A DNA stretch of 64,000 nucleotides from Mycolicibacterium sediminis (GTDB taxonomy: Bacteria > Actinomycetota > Actinomycetes > Mycobacteriales > Mycobacteriaceae), in NCBI RefSeq assembly GCF_010731735.1, contig NZ_AP022588.1, positions 4,898,001 to 4,962,000 of the forward strand, read 5' to 3'. Shown piece by piece: positions 18,362 to 26,631 of the stretch. The notes under the pieces were generated by a model. That model saw only the letters and a list, made by a program, of their open reading frames with translations, made no database searches and was not told the DNA's origin. Both the position numbers and the translations under genes were made by a program. Every line of letters starts with the position of its first letter. Positions within the stretch are counted from its first letter, which is position 1.

Positions 18362-19561
18362 ATGTCGGTCACGTCCTCCGAGGAACTGCACTACGACCCG
18401 TACGACCAGGAACTCAACGCCGATCCCTACCCGATGCTGCGGCGACTGCGGGAGGAGGCGCCGCTCTACTACGACGAGCAGTACGACTTCTACGCGCTGA
18501 CCCGGTTCGAGGACGTCGCGAAGGCACTCGTCGACCATCGCACGTTCAGTTCGGCACGCGGGGTGATCCTCGAACTCATCAAGGCCGACATCGAGATCCC
18601 GCCGGGCACATTGGTGTTCGAGGATCCGCCCGTGCACGACATCCACCGCAAGCTGGTGGCGCGGATGTTCACCCCCCGCAAGGTCGCCGAACTCGAGGCC
18701 CGCATCCGGGCGTTCTGCGCGCAGAGCCTCGATCCGCTGATCGGTTCGGGGCGGTTCGACTTCGTGACCGACCTCGGCGCGCAGATGCCGATGAAGACCA
18801 TCGGCCTGCTGCTGGGCATCCCGGAGTCCGATCAGGAGTCGATCCGCGACCACGGCAACGAGCAGATGAAGACCGAGTCCGGTGCGCCGATGAAGTTGGC
18901 CGCCGACGGCCTCGACGTCGGCCAGATGTTCGCCGACTACGTCGAGTGGCGCGCCAAGCACCCCTCCGACGACATCATGACCGACCTGTTGACCGTCGAG
19001 TTCACCGACGAGCACGGGGTGACCCGCAGGCTCACCCGCGACGAACTCCTGATGTACCTCAACGTGGTGGCCACCGCGGGCAACGAGACGTCCACGCGAC
19101 TCATCGGCTTCGCGGGCAAGGTGCTCGCCGAGCATCCCGACCAGCGCAGCCAGGTGGCGGCGGACCGGTCACTGATACCGCAGACCATCGAGGAGTTGCT
19201 CAGATTCGAACCGCCCGCGCAGAACGTCGGCAGATACGTCACCCGAGACGTCGGGTACCACGGCGCGACGGTGCCGGCCGGAAGCGCGATGCTGCTGCTC
19301 ACCGGTGCCGCCAACCGCGACCACCGGCAGTTCCCGCCCGACGGCGACGTCTTCGACATTCACCGGGAGGCGCGGGCCCACCTCGCGTTCGGCGTGGGCG
19401 CGCACTACTGCCTCGGGTCGGCGCTCGCGCGGCTGGAGGGGCGGATCGCGCTCGACGAGATCCTCCAGCGGTTCCCCGAGTGGGATGTCGACCTGACCGA
19501 CGCGACGCTGGTCGCGACCGCCGCCGTGCGCGGCTGGGACCGGATGCCCGCGAGGGTGTGA
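18362..19561 (+). CDS. Cytochrome P450
   Basis: 399-residue class I bacterial P450 monooxygenase. The I-helix AGNETSTR near 239-246 has the A-G-x-E/D-T oxygen-activation motif, EELLRF near 280 supplies the ExxR, and the heme loop FGVGAHYCLG has its axial thiolate at about C350. Complete, with no membrane anchor, as usual for soluble bacterial CYPs needing ferredoxin and reductase (none adjacent). ATG at 18362 is preferred over the GTG/ATG-less upstream frame because the operators occupy that DNA. Divergent from tetR-LLM and probably repressed by that TetR. The substrate class (steroid, lipid, xenobiotic) cannot be determined here. Confidence 0.93.
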   Translation: MSVTSSEELHYDPYDQELNADPYPMLRRLREEAPLYYDEQYDFYALTRFEDVAKALVDHRTFSSARGVILELIKADIEIPPGTLVFEDPPVHDIHRKLVARMFTPRKVAELEARIRAFCAQSLDPLIGSGRFDFVTDLGAQMPMKTIGLLLGIPESDQESIRDHGNEQMKTESGAPMKLAADGLDVGQMFADYVEWRAKHPSDDIMTDLLTVEFTDEHGVTRRLTRDELLMYLNVVATAGNETSTRLIGFAGKVLAEHPDQRSQVAADRSLIPQTIEELLRFEPPAQNVGRYVTRDVGYHGATVPAGSAMLLLTGAANRDHRQFPPDGDVFDIHREARAHLAFGVGAHYCLGSALARLEGRIALDEILQRFPEWDVDLTDATLVATAAVRGWDRMPARV

Positions 19562-19562
19562 G

Positions 19563-19982
19563 TCAGCGCTCCGACGGCAGCGGCGGCCCCGCGGGGCCGG
19601 GATCGGCCTCGTCGACGGGGGCCGTGGCGGCGGGCTGACCGGCGAGCCGCTCGAGCACCGGTCGCTGATCGGGGCAGTAGAACTGGATGGCGCCACCGAG
19701 GAACTGGTAGACCTGCGCCTCGGTGCTGTCCTTGTCCAGGTTCAGCTTGAGGAAGGTCGCCGCCTCGTAGGCGTTGGCGTCGAGGCCGGTGCGCATGCGC
19801 TTGCACACGATCTTGCCGATCCAGGCGTTGTAGTCCTTGCCGCCGTAGATCCCGTAGGTGTGCAGCTGGTTGGTGAAGTCGGTGTCGACGTCGGCGTTCG
19901 CCGGTGCCGCGAAGGTGATGGTCGCTGCTCCCAGCGTCGCGAGGATGCCCGCACGCATCCAGCGGTTTCCGTGTGTACCCAT
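19563..19982 (-). CDS. DUF732 secreted protein
   Basis: 139-residue exported protein of the mycobacterial DUF732 family. The signal peptide is MRAGILATLGAATITFAAPA (from residue 9) with the usual ANA cleavage site. The mature domain starts DVDTDFTNQLHTYGIYGGKD, then KIVCKRMRTGLDANAYEAAT and YCPDQRP, matching the family's two conserved cysteines and helical layout. Function unknown; DUF732 proteins are small helical envelope proteins. The C-terminus is Pro-rich. Convergent with P450 (1 bp apart). Divergent from mmpS over a 211-bp region with AT-rich iron-box-like sequences, so it could share their control. Confidence 0.8.
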   Translation of the reverse strand: MGTHGNRWMRAGILATLGAATITFAAPANADVDTDFTNQLHTYGIYGGKDYNAWIGKIVCKRMRTGLDANAYEAATFLKLNLDKDSTEAQVYQFLGGAIQFYCPDQRPVLERLAGQPAATAPVDEADPGPAGPPLPSER

Positions 19983-20105
19983 TTGAGGACTTACCCTATC
20001 CGACGACCGACGTGATTGACTTGTCTCGCAACCCCGTGACCAGCCCTTCGGTGGCAGTGGTCCCCGTCACACGATGGCGGCGAGAGTGGGGGTCGCCATG
20101 AATAA

Positions 20106-20146
20106 CTTAACCAGGCTAATCTATCAGTTACATTAGCTAACCTGTG
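20106..20146. promoter_or_regulatory. Possible IdeR-type iron boxes upstream of mmpS
   Basis: An unusually AT-rich patch contains AGGCTAATCTAT (20113-20124), which matches 10 of 12 positions of the right half of the mycobacterial IdeR box TTAGGTTAGGCTAACCTAA, and TTAGCTAACCT (20133-20143), which matches another half. The left halves are poor, giving about 11 of 19 for a full site, below a confident call. Context supports it: siderophore-export mmpS/mmpL genes are iron-regulated in M. tuberculosis. An alternative is simply an AT-rich promoter. Confidence 0.4.
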
Positions 20147-20193
20147 ACGGCGATGAGAAAAGTGACTGCACACACGATGAATGGGGTGTCGCC

Positions 20194-20625
20194 GTGACCG
20201 GCGTGCTGAAGAAGACGTGGATCCCGATCCTGATCCTCGTGGTGGTGCTGATCGCGGGGTTCACGGTGTCGCGCATCCGTACCTTCTTCGGCGCCGAGGG
20301 CATCACCGTCACGCCGGTGCAGTTCGCGGACGACCCGGAGCCGTTCGACCCCAAGATCGTCAAGTACGAGATCTTCGGCGATCCCGGCGCCTACGCCGAC
20401 ATCAACTACCTCGACCTCGACGCCAAGCCGCAGCGGGTCGACGGCGCCATGCTGCCGTGGTCGCTGACGCTGAGCACCACCGCGCCGGCCGCGCAACCCA
20501 ACATCGTCGCGCAGGGCGACGGCACCTCGATCACGTGCCGCGTCACCGTGGACGACGAGGTGAAGGACGAACGCACGTCCACCGGCGTCGCCGCCCAGAC
20601 GTTCTGCCTGGTGAAATCTGCATGA
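20194..20625 (+). CDS. mmpS5: MmpS-family accessory membrane protein
   Basis: 143 residues: one N-terminal membrane helix (WIPILILVVVLIAGFTV, about 9-25) and a periplasmic domain of the MmpS family (DPEPFDPKIVKYEIFGDPGA near 47-66, then LDLDAKPQRVDGAMLPWSL near 73-91). Two conserved cysteines (ITCRV, TFCLVKSA) fit the family disulfide. MmpS proteins assemble with MmpL transporters and help export of siderophores or lipids across the envelope. By memory it resembles M. tuberculosis MmpS5 slightly more than MmpS4. GTG start at 20194; ATGA overlap with mmpL. No Rv0678-type MarR regulator is adjacent, unlike M. tuberculosis mmpS5-mmpL5. Confidence 0.85.
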   Translation: MTGVLKKTWIPILILVVVLIAGFTVSRIRTFFGAEGITVTPVQFADDPEPFDPKIVKYEIFGDPGAYADINYLDLDAKPQRVDGAMLPWSLTLSTTAPAAQPNIVAQGDGTSITCRVTVDDEVKDERTSTGVAAQTFCLVKSA

Positions 20626-23534
20626 GTTCCCCGACCTCGGACGCGGACACCGACGCGTTCCCGGCCACCTCGCAGTACGCACGACCGTTCGTCCCGCGGA
20701 TCATCCGCACCTTCGCGCTCCCGGTGATCCTCGGCTGGATCGTCGTCATCGCCATCCTGAACACTCCCGCGGTGACGCCGCAGCTCGAGACCGTCGGCCA
20801 GATGCGCGCGGTGTCCATGAGCCCCGCCGATGCCCCGTCGATGATCGCGATGAAGCGCGTCGGGCAGGTGTTCCAGGAGGGTGACTCCGACAGCTCCGCG
20901 ATGATCGTCCTCGAGGGCGAGCAGCCGCTGGGCGACGAGGCGCACGACTACTACGACAAGCTGATCGAGAAGCTGCGGGCCGACCCGGAGCACGTCCAGT
21001 CCATTCAGGACTTCTGGAGCGATCCGCTCACCGCGACGGGCTCGCAGAGTTCCGACGGCAAGGCCGCCTACGTGCAGGTCAAGACCGCCGGCAATCAGGG
21101 TGAGACGCTCGCCAACGAGTCGATCGAAGCGGTGCAGGACATCGTCGACAGCGTCCAGGCGCCCGACGGCGTCAAGGCCTACGTCACCGGTCCCGCGGCC
21201 CTGGCCGCCGACCAGCACATCGCCAGCGACCGCAGCATGACGATGATCGAGATCGCGACCTTCAGCGTCATCATCGTGATGCTGCTGCTGGTCTACCGGT
21301 CGATCGCCACCATCCTGATCGTCCTCGTCATGGTGGTGCTGTCGCTGTCGGCGTCACGCGGCGTGGTGGCCTTCCTCGGCTACCACGAGATCATCGGGCT
21401 CTCCACGTTCGCGACCAACCTGCTCGTGACGCTCGCCATCGCCGCCGCCACCGACTACGCGATCTTCCTGATCGGTCGGTATCAGGAGGCGCGCAGCGTC
21501 GGCGAGGACCGGGAACGGGCCTACTACACGATGTTCGGCGGGACCGCGCACGTCGTGCTCGGCTCCGGGCTCACCATCGCCGGCGCCACGTTCTGCCTGT
21601 CCTTCACGCGGCTGCCGTACTTCCAGACCCTGGGCGTCCCGCTTGCCATCGGCATGGTCGTCTGCGTGTTGACGGCCCTCTCGCTGGGATCGGCGATCGT
21701 CACCGTCGCCAGCAGGTTCGGGCTGCTCGAGCCCAAGCGGGCGCTGCGGACCCGGGGCTGGCGCAAGGTCGGCGCGGCCGTGGTGCGCTGGCCCGGACCC
21801 ATCCTGATCGGCACGGTGGCACTCGCCCTCGTCGGTCTGCTGACGCTGCCCGGGTACAAGACCAACTACAACGACCGCAACTACCTGCCCGCAGACCTGC
21901 CCGCCAACGCGGGCTACGCGGCCGCCGACCGGCACTTCTCGCAGTCCCGGATGAACCCCGAGCTGCTGATGGTCGAGAGCGACCACGACCTGCGCAACTC
22001 GGCGGACTTCCTCGTCATCGACAAGATCGCGAAGGCCGTCTTCCGGACCGAGGGCATCGCCCGCGTCCAGACGATCACGCGCCCCGAGGGCAAGCCGATC
22101 GAGCACACCTCCATCCCGTTCCTGATCAGCATGCAGGGCACCACCCAGAAGCTGAACGAGAAGTACATGCAGGACATGATGGTCAACCTGCGCAAGCAGG
22201 CCGACGACATGCAGACGACCATCGACTCGCTGACCAAGATGTCGGGCCTGACCGAGCAGATGGCCGACGTCACGCACTCGATGGTCGAGAAGTTCAAGAC
22301 CACCGCGGTCCACACCGCGGAACTGCGGGACAGCATCGCGAACTTCGACGACTTCTTCCGCCCGATCCGCAGCTACTTCTACTGGGAACCGCACTGCTAC
22401 GACATCCCGGTCTGCTGGGCGATCCGGTCGGTGTTCGACACCCTCGACGGGGTCAACACGCTCACCGAGGACATCCAGGCACTGCTGCCCGAGCTGGAGC
22501 GTCTCGACTCGTTGCTGCCGCAGCTCACCGCGCTGATGCCGCAGATGATCTCGACGATGCAGACCATGAAGACCATGCTGCTCACCCAGTACGCCACGCA
22601 GAAGGGCATGCAGGACCAGCAGACCGCGGGTTCGGAGAACGCCGAGGCGATGGGCGAGGCCTTCGACGCGTCGATGAACGACGACTCGTTCTATCTGCCA
22701 CCCGAGATCTTCGACAACGAGGACTTCAAGCGCGGCATGAAGAACTTCATCTCTCCCGACGGGAAGTCGGTGCGGTTCATCATCGCCCACGAGGGCGACC
22801 CGATGTCCTCGGAGGGCATCGCCCGGATCGACGCCATCAAGGACGCCGCCAAGGAGGCCATCAAGGGCACTCCGCTGGAGGGGTCGAAGGTCTACCTCGG
22901 CGGCACCGCCGCGGTGTTCAAGGACATGTCCGACGGCAACGACTACGACCTGCTGATCGCCGGCATCTCCGCGCTGGCACTCATCTTCATCATCATGCTG
23001 CTGATCACGCGCAGCGTCGTCGCGTCGGCCGTCATCGTCGGGACGGTGGTCCTGTCGCTGGGCGCCTCGTTCGGTCTGTCGGTGCTCATCTGGCAGCACA
23101 TCCTGGGCATCGAGCTGCACTGGATGGTCATGGCGATGGCGGTGATCATCCTGCTCGCGGTGGGCGCGGACTACAACCTGCTCCTCGTCGCGCGCTTCAA
23201 GGAGGAGATCCACGCCGGGCTGAACACCGGCATCATCCGCTCGATGGGCGGTACCGGGTCGGTGGTCACCTCGGCGGGGCTGGTCTTCGCGTTCACGATG
23301 ATGTCGATGGCGGTCAGCGAACTCACCGTCATCGGCCAGGTGGGCACGACGATCGGCCTCGGTCTGCTGTTCGACACCCTCATCGTGCGATCGCTGATGA
23401 TGCCGTCGATCGCGGCGCTCCTCGGCCGCTGGTTCTGGTGGCCCCGCAACGTCCGGACCCGGCCCCTGCCGTCGGCCTGGCCGACACCACCACCGCCGAC
23501 CGCCAAGGTCGACCAACCCGTCCCCACCGCCTGA
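20622..23534 (+). CDS. mmpL5: MmpL RND-family transporter
   Basis: 970-residue RND transporter of the MmpL4/MmpL5 class, energised by proton motive force. It has one N-terminal helix, a large periplasmic domain, a helix bundle near 205-385, a second periplasmic domain with a long helical hairpin (about 490-690), and a second bundle near 765-935. Proton-relay Asp-Tyr pairs are visible as ATDYAIFLIGRYQEAR near 280-295 and VGADYNLLLVARFKEE near 846-861. Length matches M. tuberculosis MmpL4/5 (about 964-967). MmpL4 and MmpL5 export mycobactin siderophores and MmpL5 also drugs such as bedaquiline; the gene context here favours siderophore export. ATG at 20622 overlaps the mmpS stop. Confidence 0.9.
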   Translation: MSSPTSDADTDAFPATSQYARPFVPRIIRTFALPVILGWIVVIAILNTPAVTPQLETVGQMRAVSMSPADAPSMIAMKRVGQVFQEGDSDSSAMIVLEGEQPLGDEAHDYYDKLIEKLRADPEHVQSIQDFWSDPLTATGSQSSDGKAAYVQVKTAGNQGETLANESIEAVQDIVDSVQAPDGVKAYVTGPAALAADQHIASDRSMTMIEIATFSVIIVMLLLVYRSIATILIVLVMVVLSLSASRGVVAFLGYHEIIGLSTFATNLLVTLAIAAATDYAIFLIGRYQEARSVGEDRERAYYTMFGGTAHVVLGSGLTIAGATFCLSFTRLPYFQTLGVPLAIGMVVCVLTALSLGSAIVTVASRFGLLEPKRALRTRGWRKVGAAVVRWPGPILIGTVALALVGLLTLPGYKTNYNDRNYLPADLPANAGYAAADRHFSQSRMNPELLMVESDHDLRNSADFLVIDKIAKAVFRTEGIARVQTITRPEGKPIEHTSIPFLISMQGTTQKLNEKYMQDMMVNLRKQADDMQTTIDSLTKMSGLTEQMADVTHSMVEKFKTTAVHTAELRDSIANFDDFFRPIRSYFYWEPHCYDIPVCWAIRSVFDTLDGVNTLTEDIQALLPELERLDSLLPQLTALMPQMISTMQTMKTMLLTQYATQKGMQDQQTAGSENAEAMGEAFDASMNDDSFYLPPEIFDNEDFKRGMKNFISPDGKSVRFIIAHEGDPMSSEGIARIDAIKDAAKEAIKGTPLEGSKVYLGGTAAVFKDMSDGNDYDLLIAGISALALIFIIMLLITRSVVASAVIVGTVVLSLGASFGLSVLIWQHILGIELHWMVMAMAVIILLAVGADYNLLLVARFKEEIHAGLNTGIIRSMGGTGSVVTSAGLVFAFTMMSMAVSELTVIGQVGTTIGLGLLFDTLIVRSLMMPSIAALLGRWFWWPRNVRTRPLPSAWPTPPPPTAKVDQPVPTA

Positions 23535-23549
23535 CAACGTAGGAGCATC

Positions 23550-24020
23550 ATGAAGAGCATGCGCAACCTCACGCTCCGCGGCAGCCTCGTCGCCGCCGCC
23601 TTCGGCATCGCGGCGACGACGTTCGCCGTGCCCGCCTCCGCCGACTCGACCGACGACTTCCCGATCCCGAGGCGTCAGATCGAGACCCAGTGCGACGCCG
23701 AGCAGTACCTCGCCGCCGCCCGCGACACCAGCCCGGTGTACTTCGAGCGCTACATCATCGACAAGAACAACCGCCCCGCGGACGTACAGCAGTCGGCCGT
23801 CGACCGGATCCACTGGTTCTACTCGCTGAGCCCCGCCGCACGGCGGCAGTACTCCGAGGACACCGCCACCAACGTCTACTACGAGCAGGTGGCCACCCGC
23901 TGGGGCAACTGGGCCAAGGTCTTCTTCAACAACAAGGGCGTCGTCGCCAAGGCCACCGACGTCTGCATGAACTACCCGCGCGGCGACATGTCCGTGTGGG
24001 CCTGGCCGGTCACGCCGTAA
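23550..24020 (+). CDS. DUF5078 secreted protein, Rv0455c-like siderophore-secretion factor
   Basis: 156-residue exported protein. The signal peptide (about 1-31) ends FAVPASADS, and the mature part starts DDFPIPRRQIETQCDAEQYL. Further family landmarks are AARDTSPVYFERYIIDKNN, HWFYSLSPAARRQYSE, KVFFNNKGVVAKATDVC and the end YPRGDMSVWAW. Cysteines at about 48 and 139 probably form a disulfide. This closely follows the M. tuberculosis Rv0455c sequence as I recall it; Rv0455c is needed for mycobactin secretion together with MmpS4/5-MmpL4/5. Here it is the third gene of the mmpS-mmpL transcript, 15 bp after mmpL with AGGAG before the ATG. Confidence 0.85.
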   Translation: MKSMRNLTLRGSLVAAAFGIAATTFAVPASADSTDDFPIPRRQIETQCDAEQYLAAARDTSPVYFERYIIDKNNRPADVQQSAVDRIHWFYSLSPAARRQYSEDTATNVYYEQVATRWGNWAKVFFNNKGVVAKATDVCMNYPRGDMSVWAWPVTP

Positions 24021-24030
24021 CGGTTGCGGC

Positions 24031-24729
24031 TCACCGCTTCTCGAAGTGCTGGTAGTCCTTCGGTAGGCGCCAGTCGCCGCCCCACCGCCAGCCGCGGGTG
24101 ACGAACGCGTCCACGCTCGCGTCGCCGGCGTGCAGCATGCCCGGCTCGCGGCGGCTGCGGTCGAGGTAGGCGCCGGCGGTCGCCGGTTGCAGATCCCGAC
24201 CCGACACGTACGGGTTGAGCAGCGGGTTGACGTCGACGGCCCGCCCGAGGGCGTGCAGCGACCACCGGCCGCTGGGCAGTGGCCGACAGTTGAAGGCCGA
24301 CGTGTTGTTGTCGCGCATCGACGCCTCGTCGACGGCGCCGGGATAGCGGTCGACCGTCTGCATCCTCGCGATCGGGTACCGCTGGCGGTACAGCTCGGCG
24401 AACACGTCGACGACGTCGGCCACCAGGTCCTGCGCGACCACCAGGTCACCGCGATGCGTGCGTCCGTCGAAGCCGAGGTAGGCGAGGTTCACCCTGCGCA
24501 ACTGCTCCGCGGGCACCGGACACCCCGGCCGCCAGGTCTCCCCCAGTTCGGCCGTACTCACCGGATGCACAACGGCACCAACGTCGTTCGGAGTCGCCGA
24601 GGTGGTAGTCGACGACCGCGCCGTGGACGCTTGCGACGACGGCGGCTGCTCCGGCACCGTCGTGGCGCACGCCGCGACGACCGTGGCGGCCGCGACCGAC
24701 GTCACGACCGCCACGACCCCGCGAGACAC
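24031..24729 (-). CDS. M15-family peptidase lipoprotein (VanY/ L,D- or D,D-peptidase-like)
   Basis: About 232 residues from the GTG at 24729; an ATG at 24795 is open but overlaps the upstream gene by 47 bp. The N-terminus is a lipoprotein signal (VAVVTSVAAATVVAACATT, lipobox VAAC), then a Ser/Thr-rich linker and an M15 domain: WRPGCPVP near 68, YPGAVDEASMRDNNTSAFNC near 130, SLHALGRAVDVNP (zinc SxHxxGxAxD) near 157-169 and KDYQHFE near 225-231. These give the zinc His/Asp/His set, so a peptidoglycan peptide hydrolase on the outer face of the membrane is likely. Encoded directly after the large Pro/Thr-rich surface protein, 19 bp away. Confidence 0.78.
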   Translation of the reverse strand: MSRGVVAVVTSVAAATVVAACATTVPEQPPSSQASTARSSTTTSATPNDVGAVVHPVSTAELGETWRPGCPVPAEQLRRVNLAYLGFDGRTHRGDLVVAQDLVADVVDVFAELYRQRYPIARMQTVDRYPGAVDEASMRDNNTSAFNCRPLPSGRWSLHALGRAVDVNPLLNPYVSGRDLQPATAGAYLDRSRREPGMLHAGDASVDAFVTRGWRWGGDWRLPKDYQHFEKR

Positions 24730-24748
24730 CGCACGGGCGGCGCGACCA

Positions 24749-26446
24749 CTAGACGTTGCGACGCCGTCCCATCGCCATGGCCACCAGAACCGCACCGACG
24801 CTCAGCACCGCGCAGAGACCGGCGGCCGACATCAGGTAGACGTCACGCCGGTTCATACCCGACGACGGTGCCTCGTCCGACAGCAACCGGAGCTGGTAGT
24901 CACCCGGCAGCGGCGCCTCACTCGGCTGGTCGAGGCCGGGGAACTGCTGGGTGCGGTGCACTTCGAACTGTCGCTCACCGCCTGCGCCCTGCCGCCACTG
25001 ACCCCAGGCCGGCGTGACGCCGTCGAGCAGCACCTTGCGCTCGCCGAATCGAGCATCGTCACCGACGTCGATGATGCGCTGGACGCGGAAGGGCTCGTAC
25101 CGGGCCTGTGAGTAGTTCACGAAGACCGGGACGTTGTCGTAGCGCAGCAGCGGCGGCGGGGGCGGAGGCAGCGGCAGACCGATCCCGGGGAAGTACCCGC
25201 CGCCGAAGAAGCTGCCGACGGCCACGTTCGCGACGGTGTCGACGGCGCCCTGAACCACGGCGGTGAAGCTGTACGCCGCGTACTGGGCCACCTCGAGGAC
25301 GATCCGCGACAGTGGCGGGATGTACGCGATCCGGGGCCGGTTCTCGTAGACGTAGACGATGCGGACGGGATCGCGGTAGGGATTGCTGAGCACCGGACGG
25401 TAGTAGTCGTCGTACTCCACCCAGTCCGGGCGCCACTGCCGGACGTTGCGATCCCAGGCGCCGGGCCGGCGGGCCAGGTCGTCGACGCGGCCGGCGTCCC
25501 GAACCCGGTCCAGGCCCGGGAGGTCCCGCGGCACGTTCGGCAGGTCGATCAGCCGTGCGATGGAGTCGACCTCCTCCTTGGGCGCGGGCAGTGGGTCGGG
25601 CAGCTCGACCACCTTGGCGGTCTTCGCGACCGCCACGTCGTCCTTCGGTGCGACGAGCGTCTCCGGCTCGGCGGTCTCGATGACGCGCGCCGCCTGGGAG
25701 ACGCTCGACGTGGCCGTCTGCTCGGCGGACTCGGACGTCTCGGTCGACCGGTTCTCCGAGGTCGGACTACCGGACGTCGGGCTCTCCTGGGCCTCCGACG
25801 GTCCGGTGGTCTCGGACGGGTCGGTCGGCTGGGTGGGCGTGGTGGTCGGCGCCGCGGCGGGCGTCGTCTCCCCCGGTGCGGCGGTCTCGGACCTGGGTGC
25901 AGGCGTGGACGACGGCGTCGGCGATTCCGGCTGACGGGCCTCGGGTGACGCCGGTGCCGAACTCGGTGCCGGTGCCGGCGCCGGTGTGGTGGAGGGTGCC
26001 GGCGCCGGAGGCGTGGTCCTGGGTCGGGGGGCCGGTGTCTCCGGCGTGGGCTCGACCACCGCGGGCGCCCGGGTGGCGGGCGGGGCCTCGACCACCGGCG
26101 CCTGCGTGACGGGAGCCTCGACCACCGGCGCCTCGGTCACGGGGGCACGGGTGGCGGGGGCCTGCGGGGCCGGGGCCTGCGTCACGGGGGCCTGCGTCAC
26201 TGGGGCCTCGACCGGGGCCTGCGTCACGGGCGGGGCGGCGGGCGCCTCCCGCACGGCAGTCGGCTGCTCCGTCGGTTCGGCCGCGGGCTCGGGAACCGCG
26301 ACGGTGGTCGTCGGACCGGACGGGCCGGTGCCGGGCTGCGCGAGGGCGGGCGCGACGCCGGCCACCAGCGCGGTCATCGACACGACCACTCCCGTGGCCA
26401 TCGTTGCGGCAATCCGCCTCTGCTCGAACACTTCTCGTGCACCCAT
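24749..26446 (-). CDS. Large Pro/Thr-rich surface protein with C-terminal membrane helix
   Basis: 565 residues from ATG at 26446 (frame open to 26500). A signal peptide runs to about residue 36 (MATGVVVSMTALVAGVAPAL then AQ). Residues about 37-250 are low-complexity Pro/Ala/Thr/Glu with TQAPV, VEAPV and PAPAPS repeats. A less biased domain follows (about 290-530) with WRPDWVEYDDYYRPVLSNPY and YVYENRPRIAYIPPLSRIVL, and a helix-rich VAQYAAYSFTAVVQGAVDTV. The end is a membrane helix (VYLMSAAGLCAVLSVGAVLV) plus RRRNV, giving type I topology. Family unrecognised. Likely a cell-wall spanning surface protein, co-encoded with the M15 peptidase. Confidence 0.7.
   Translation of the reverse strand: MGAREVFEQRRIAATMATGVVVSMTALVAGVAPALAQPGTGPSGPTTTVAVPEPAAEPTEQPTAVREAPAAPPVTQAPVEAPVTQAPVTQAPAPQAPATRAPVTEAPVVEAPVTQAPVVEAPPATRAPAVVEPTPETPAPRPRTTPPAPAPSTTPAPAPAPSSAPASPEARQPESPTPSSTPAPRSETAAPGETTPAAAPTTTPTQPTDPSETTGPSEAQESPTSGSPTSENRSTETSESAEQTATSSVSQAARVIETAEPETLVAPKDDVAVAKTAKVVELPDPLPAPKEEVDSIARLIDLPNVPRDLPGLDRVRDAGRVDDLARRPGAWDRNVRQWRPDWVEYDDYYRPVLSNPYRDPVRIVYVYENRPRIAYIPPLSRIVLEVAQYAAYSFTAVVQGAVDTVANVAVGSFFGGGYFPGIGLPLPPPPPPLLRYDNVPVFVNYSQARYEPFRVQRIIDVGDDARFGERKVLLDGVTPAWGQWRQGAGGERQFEVHRTQQFPGLDQPSEAPLPGDYQLRLLSDEAPSSGMNRRDVYLMSAAGLCAVLSVGAVLVAMAMGRRRNV
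25850..26300 (-). repeat. Low-complexity coding repeat (TQAPV/VEAP units)
   Basis: Degenerate short tandem repeats inside the Pro/Thr-rich protein. Units such as GCCTGCGTCACGGGGGCC and its variants (plus strand view) recur with 15-18 bp period between about 26080 and 26230, encoding (V)TQAP and VEAP. Such tracts are prone to length change. No other function is seen. Confidence 0.6.
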
Positions 26447-26631
26447 CGTGCATCGACTCCTTCGATTCCAGGAGCGTGACGTCTCCGCCACGGCTGCCAC
26501 GCGCAGCCAACTCCCCCAACACGGGACCCTGATCCCGTAGCGCCCATCTCACTACTGCTCGACCGCCCTGACAGCGGTCGAGCCCACACATCGGTACCTC
26601 TACCCGATCAATCGCGGATTCGCGGGATTCG

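Noticed and set aside
21354..24449. About 1000-codon open frame on the minus strand across mmpL
   Set aside because: It is antisense to a fully conserved MmpL, is full of low-complexity Arg/Gly/His-rich sequence and matches no family; such frames are normal in high-GC DNA.
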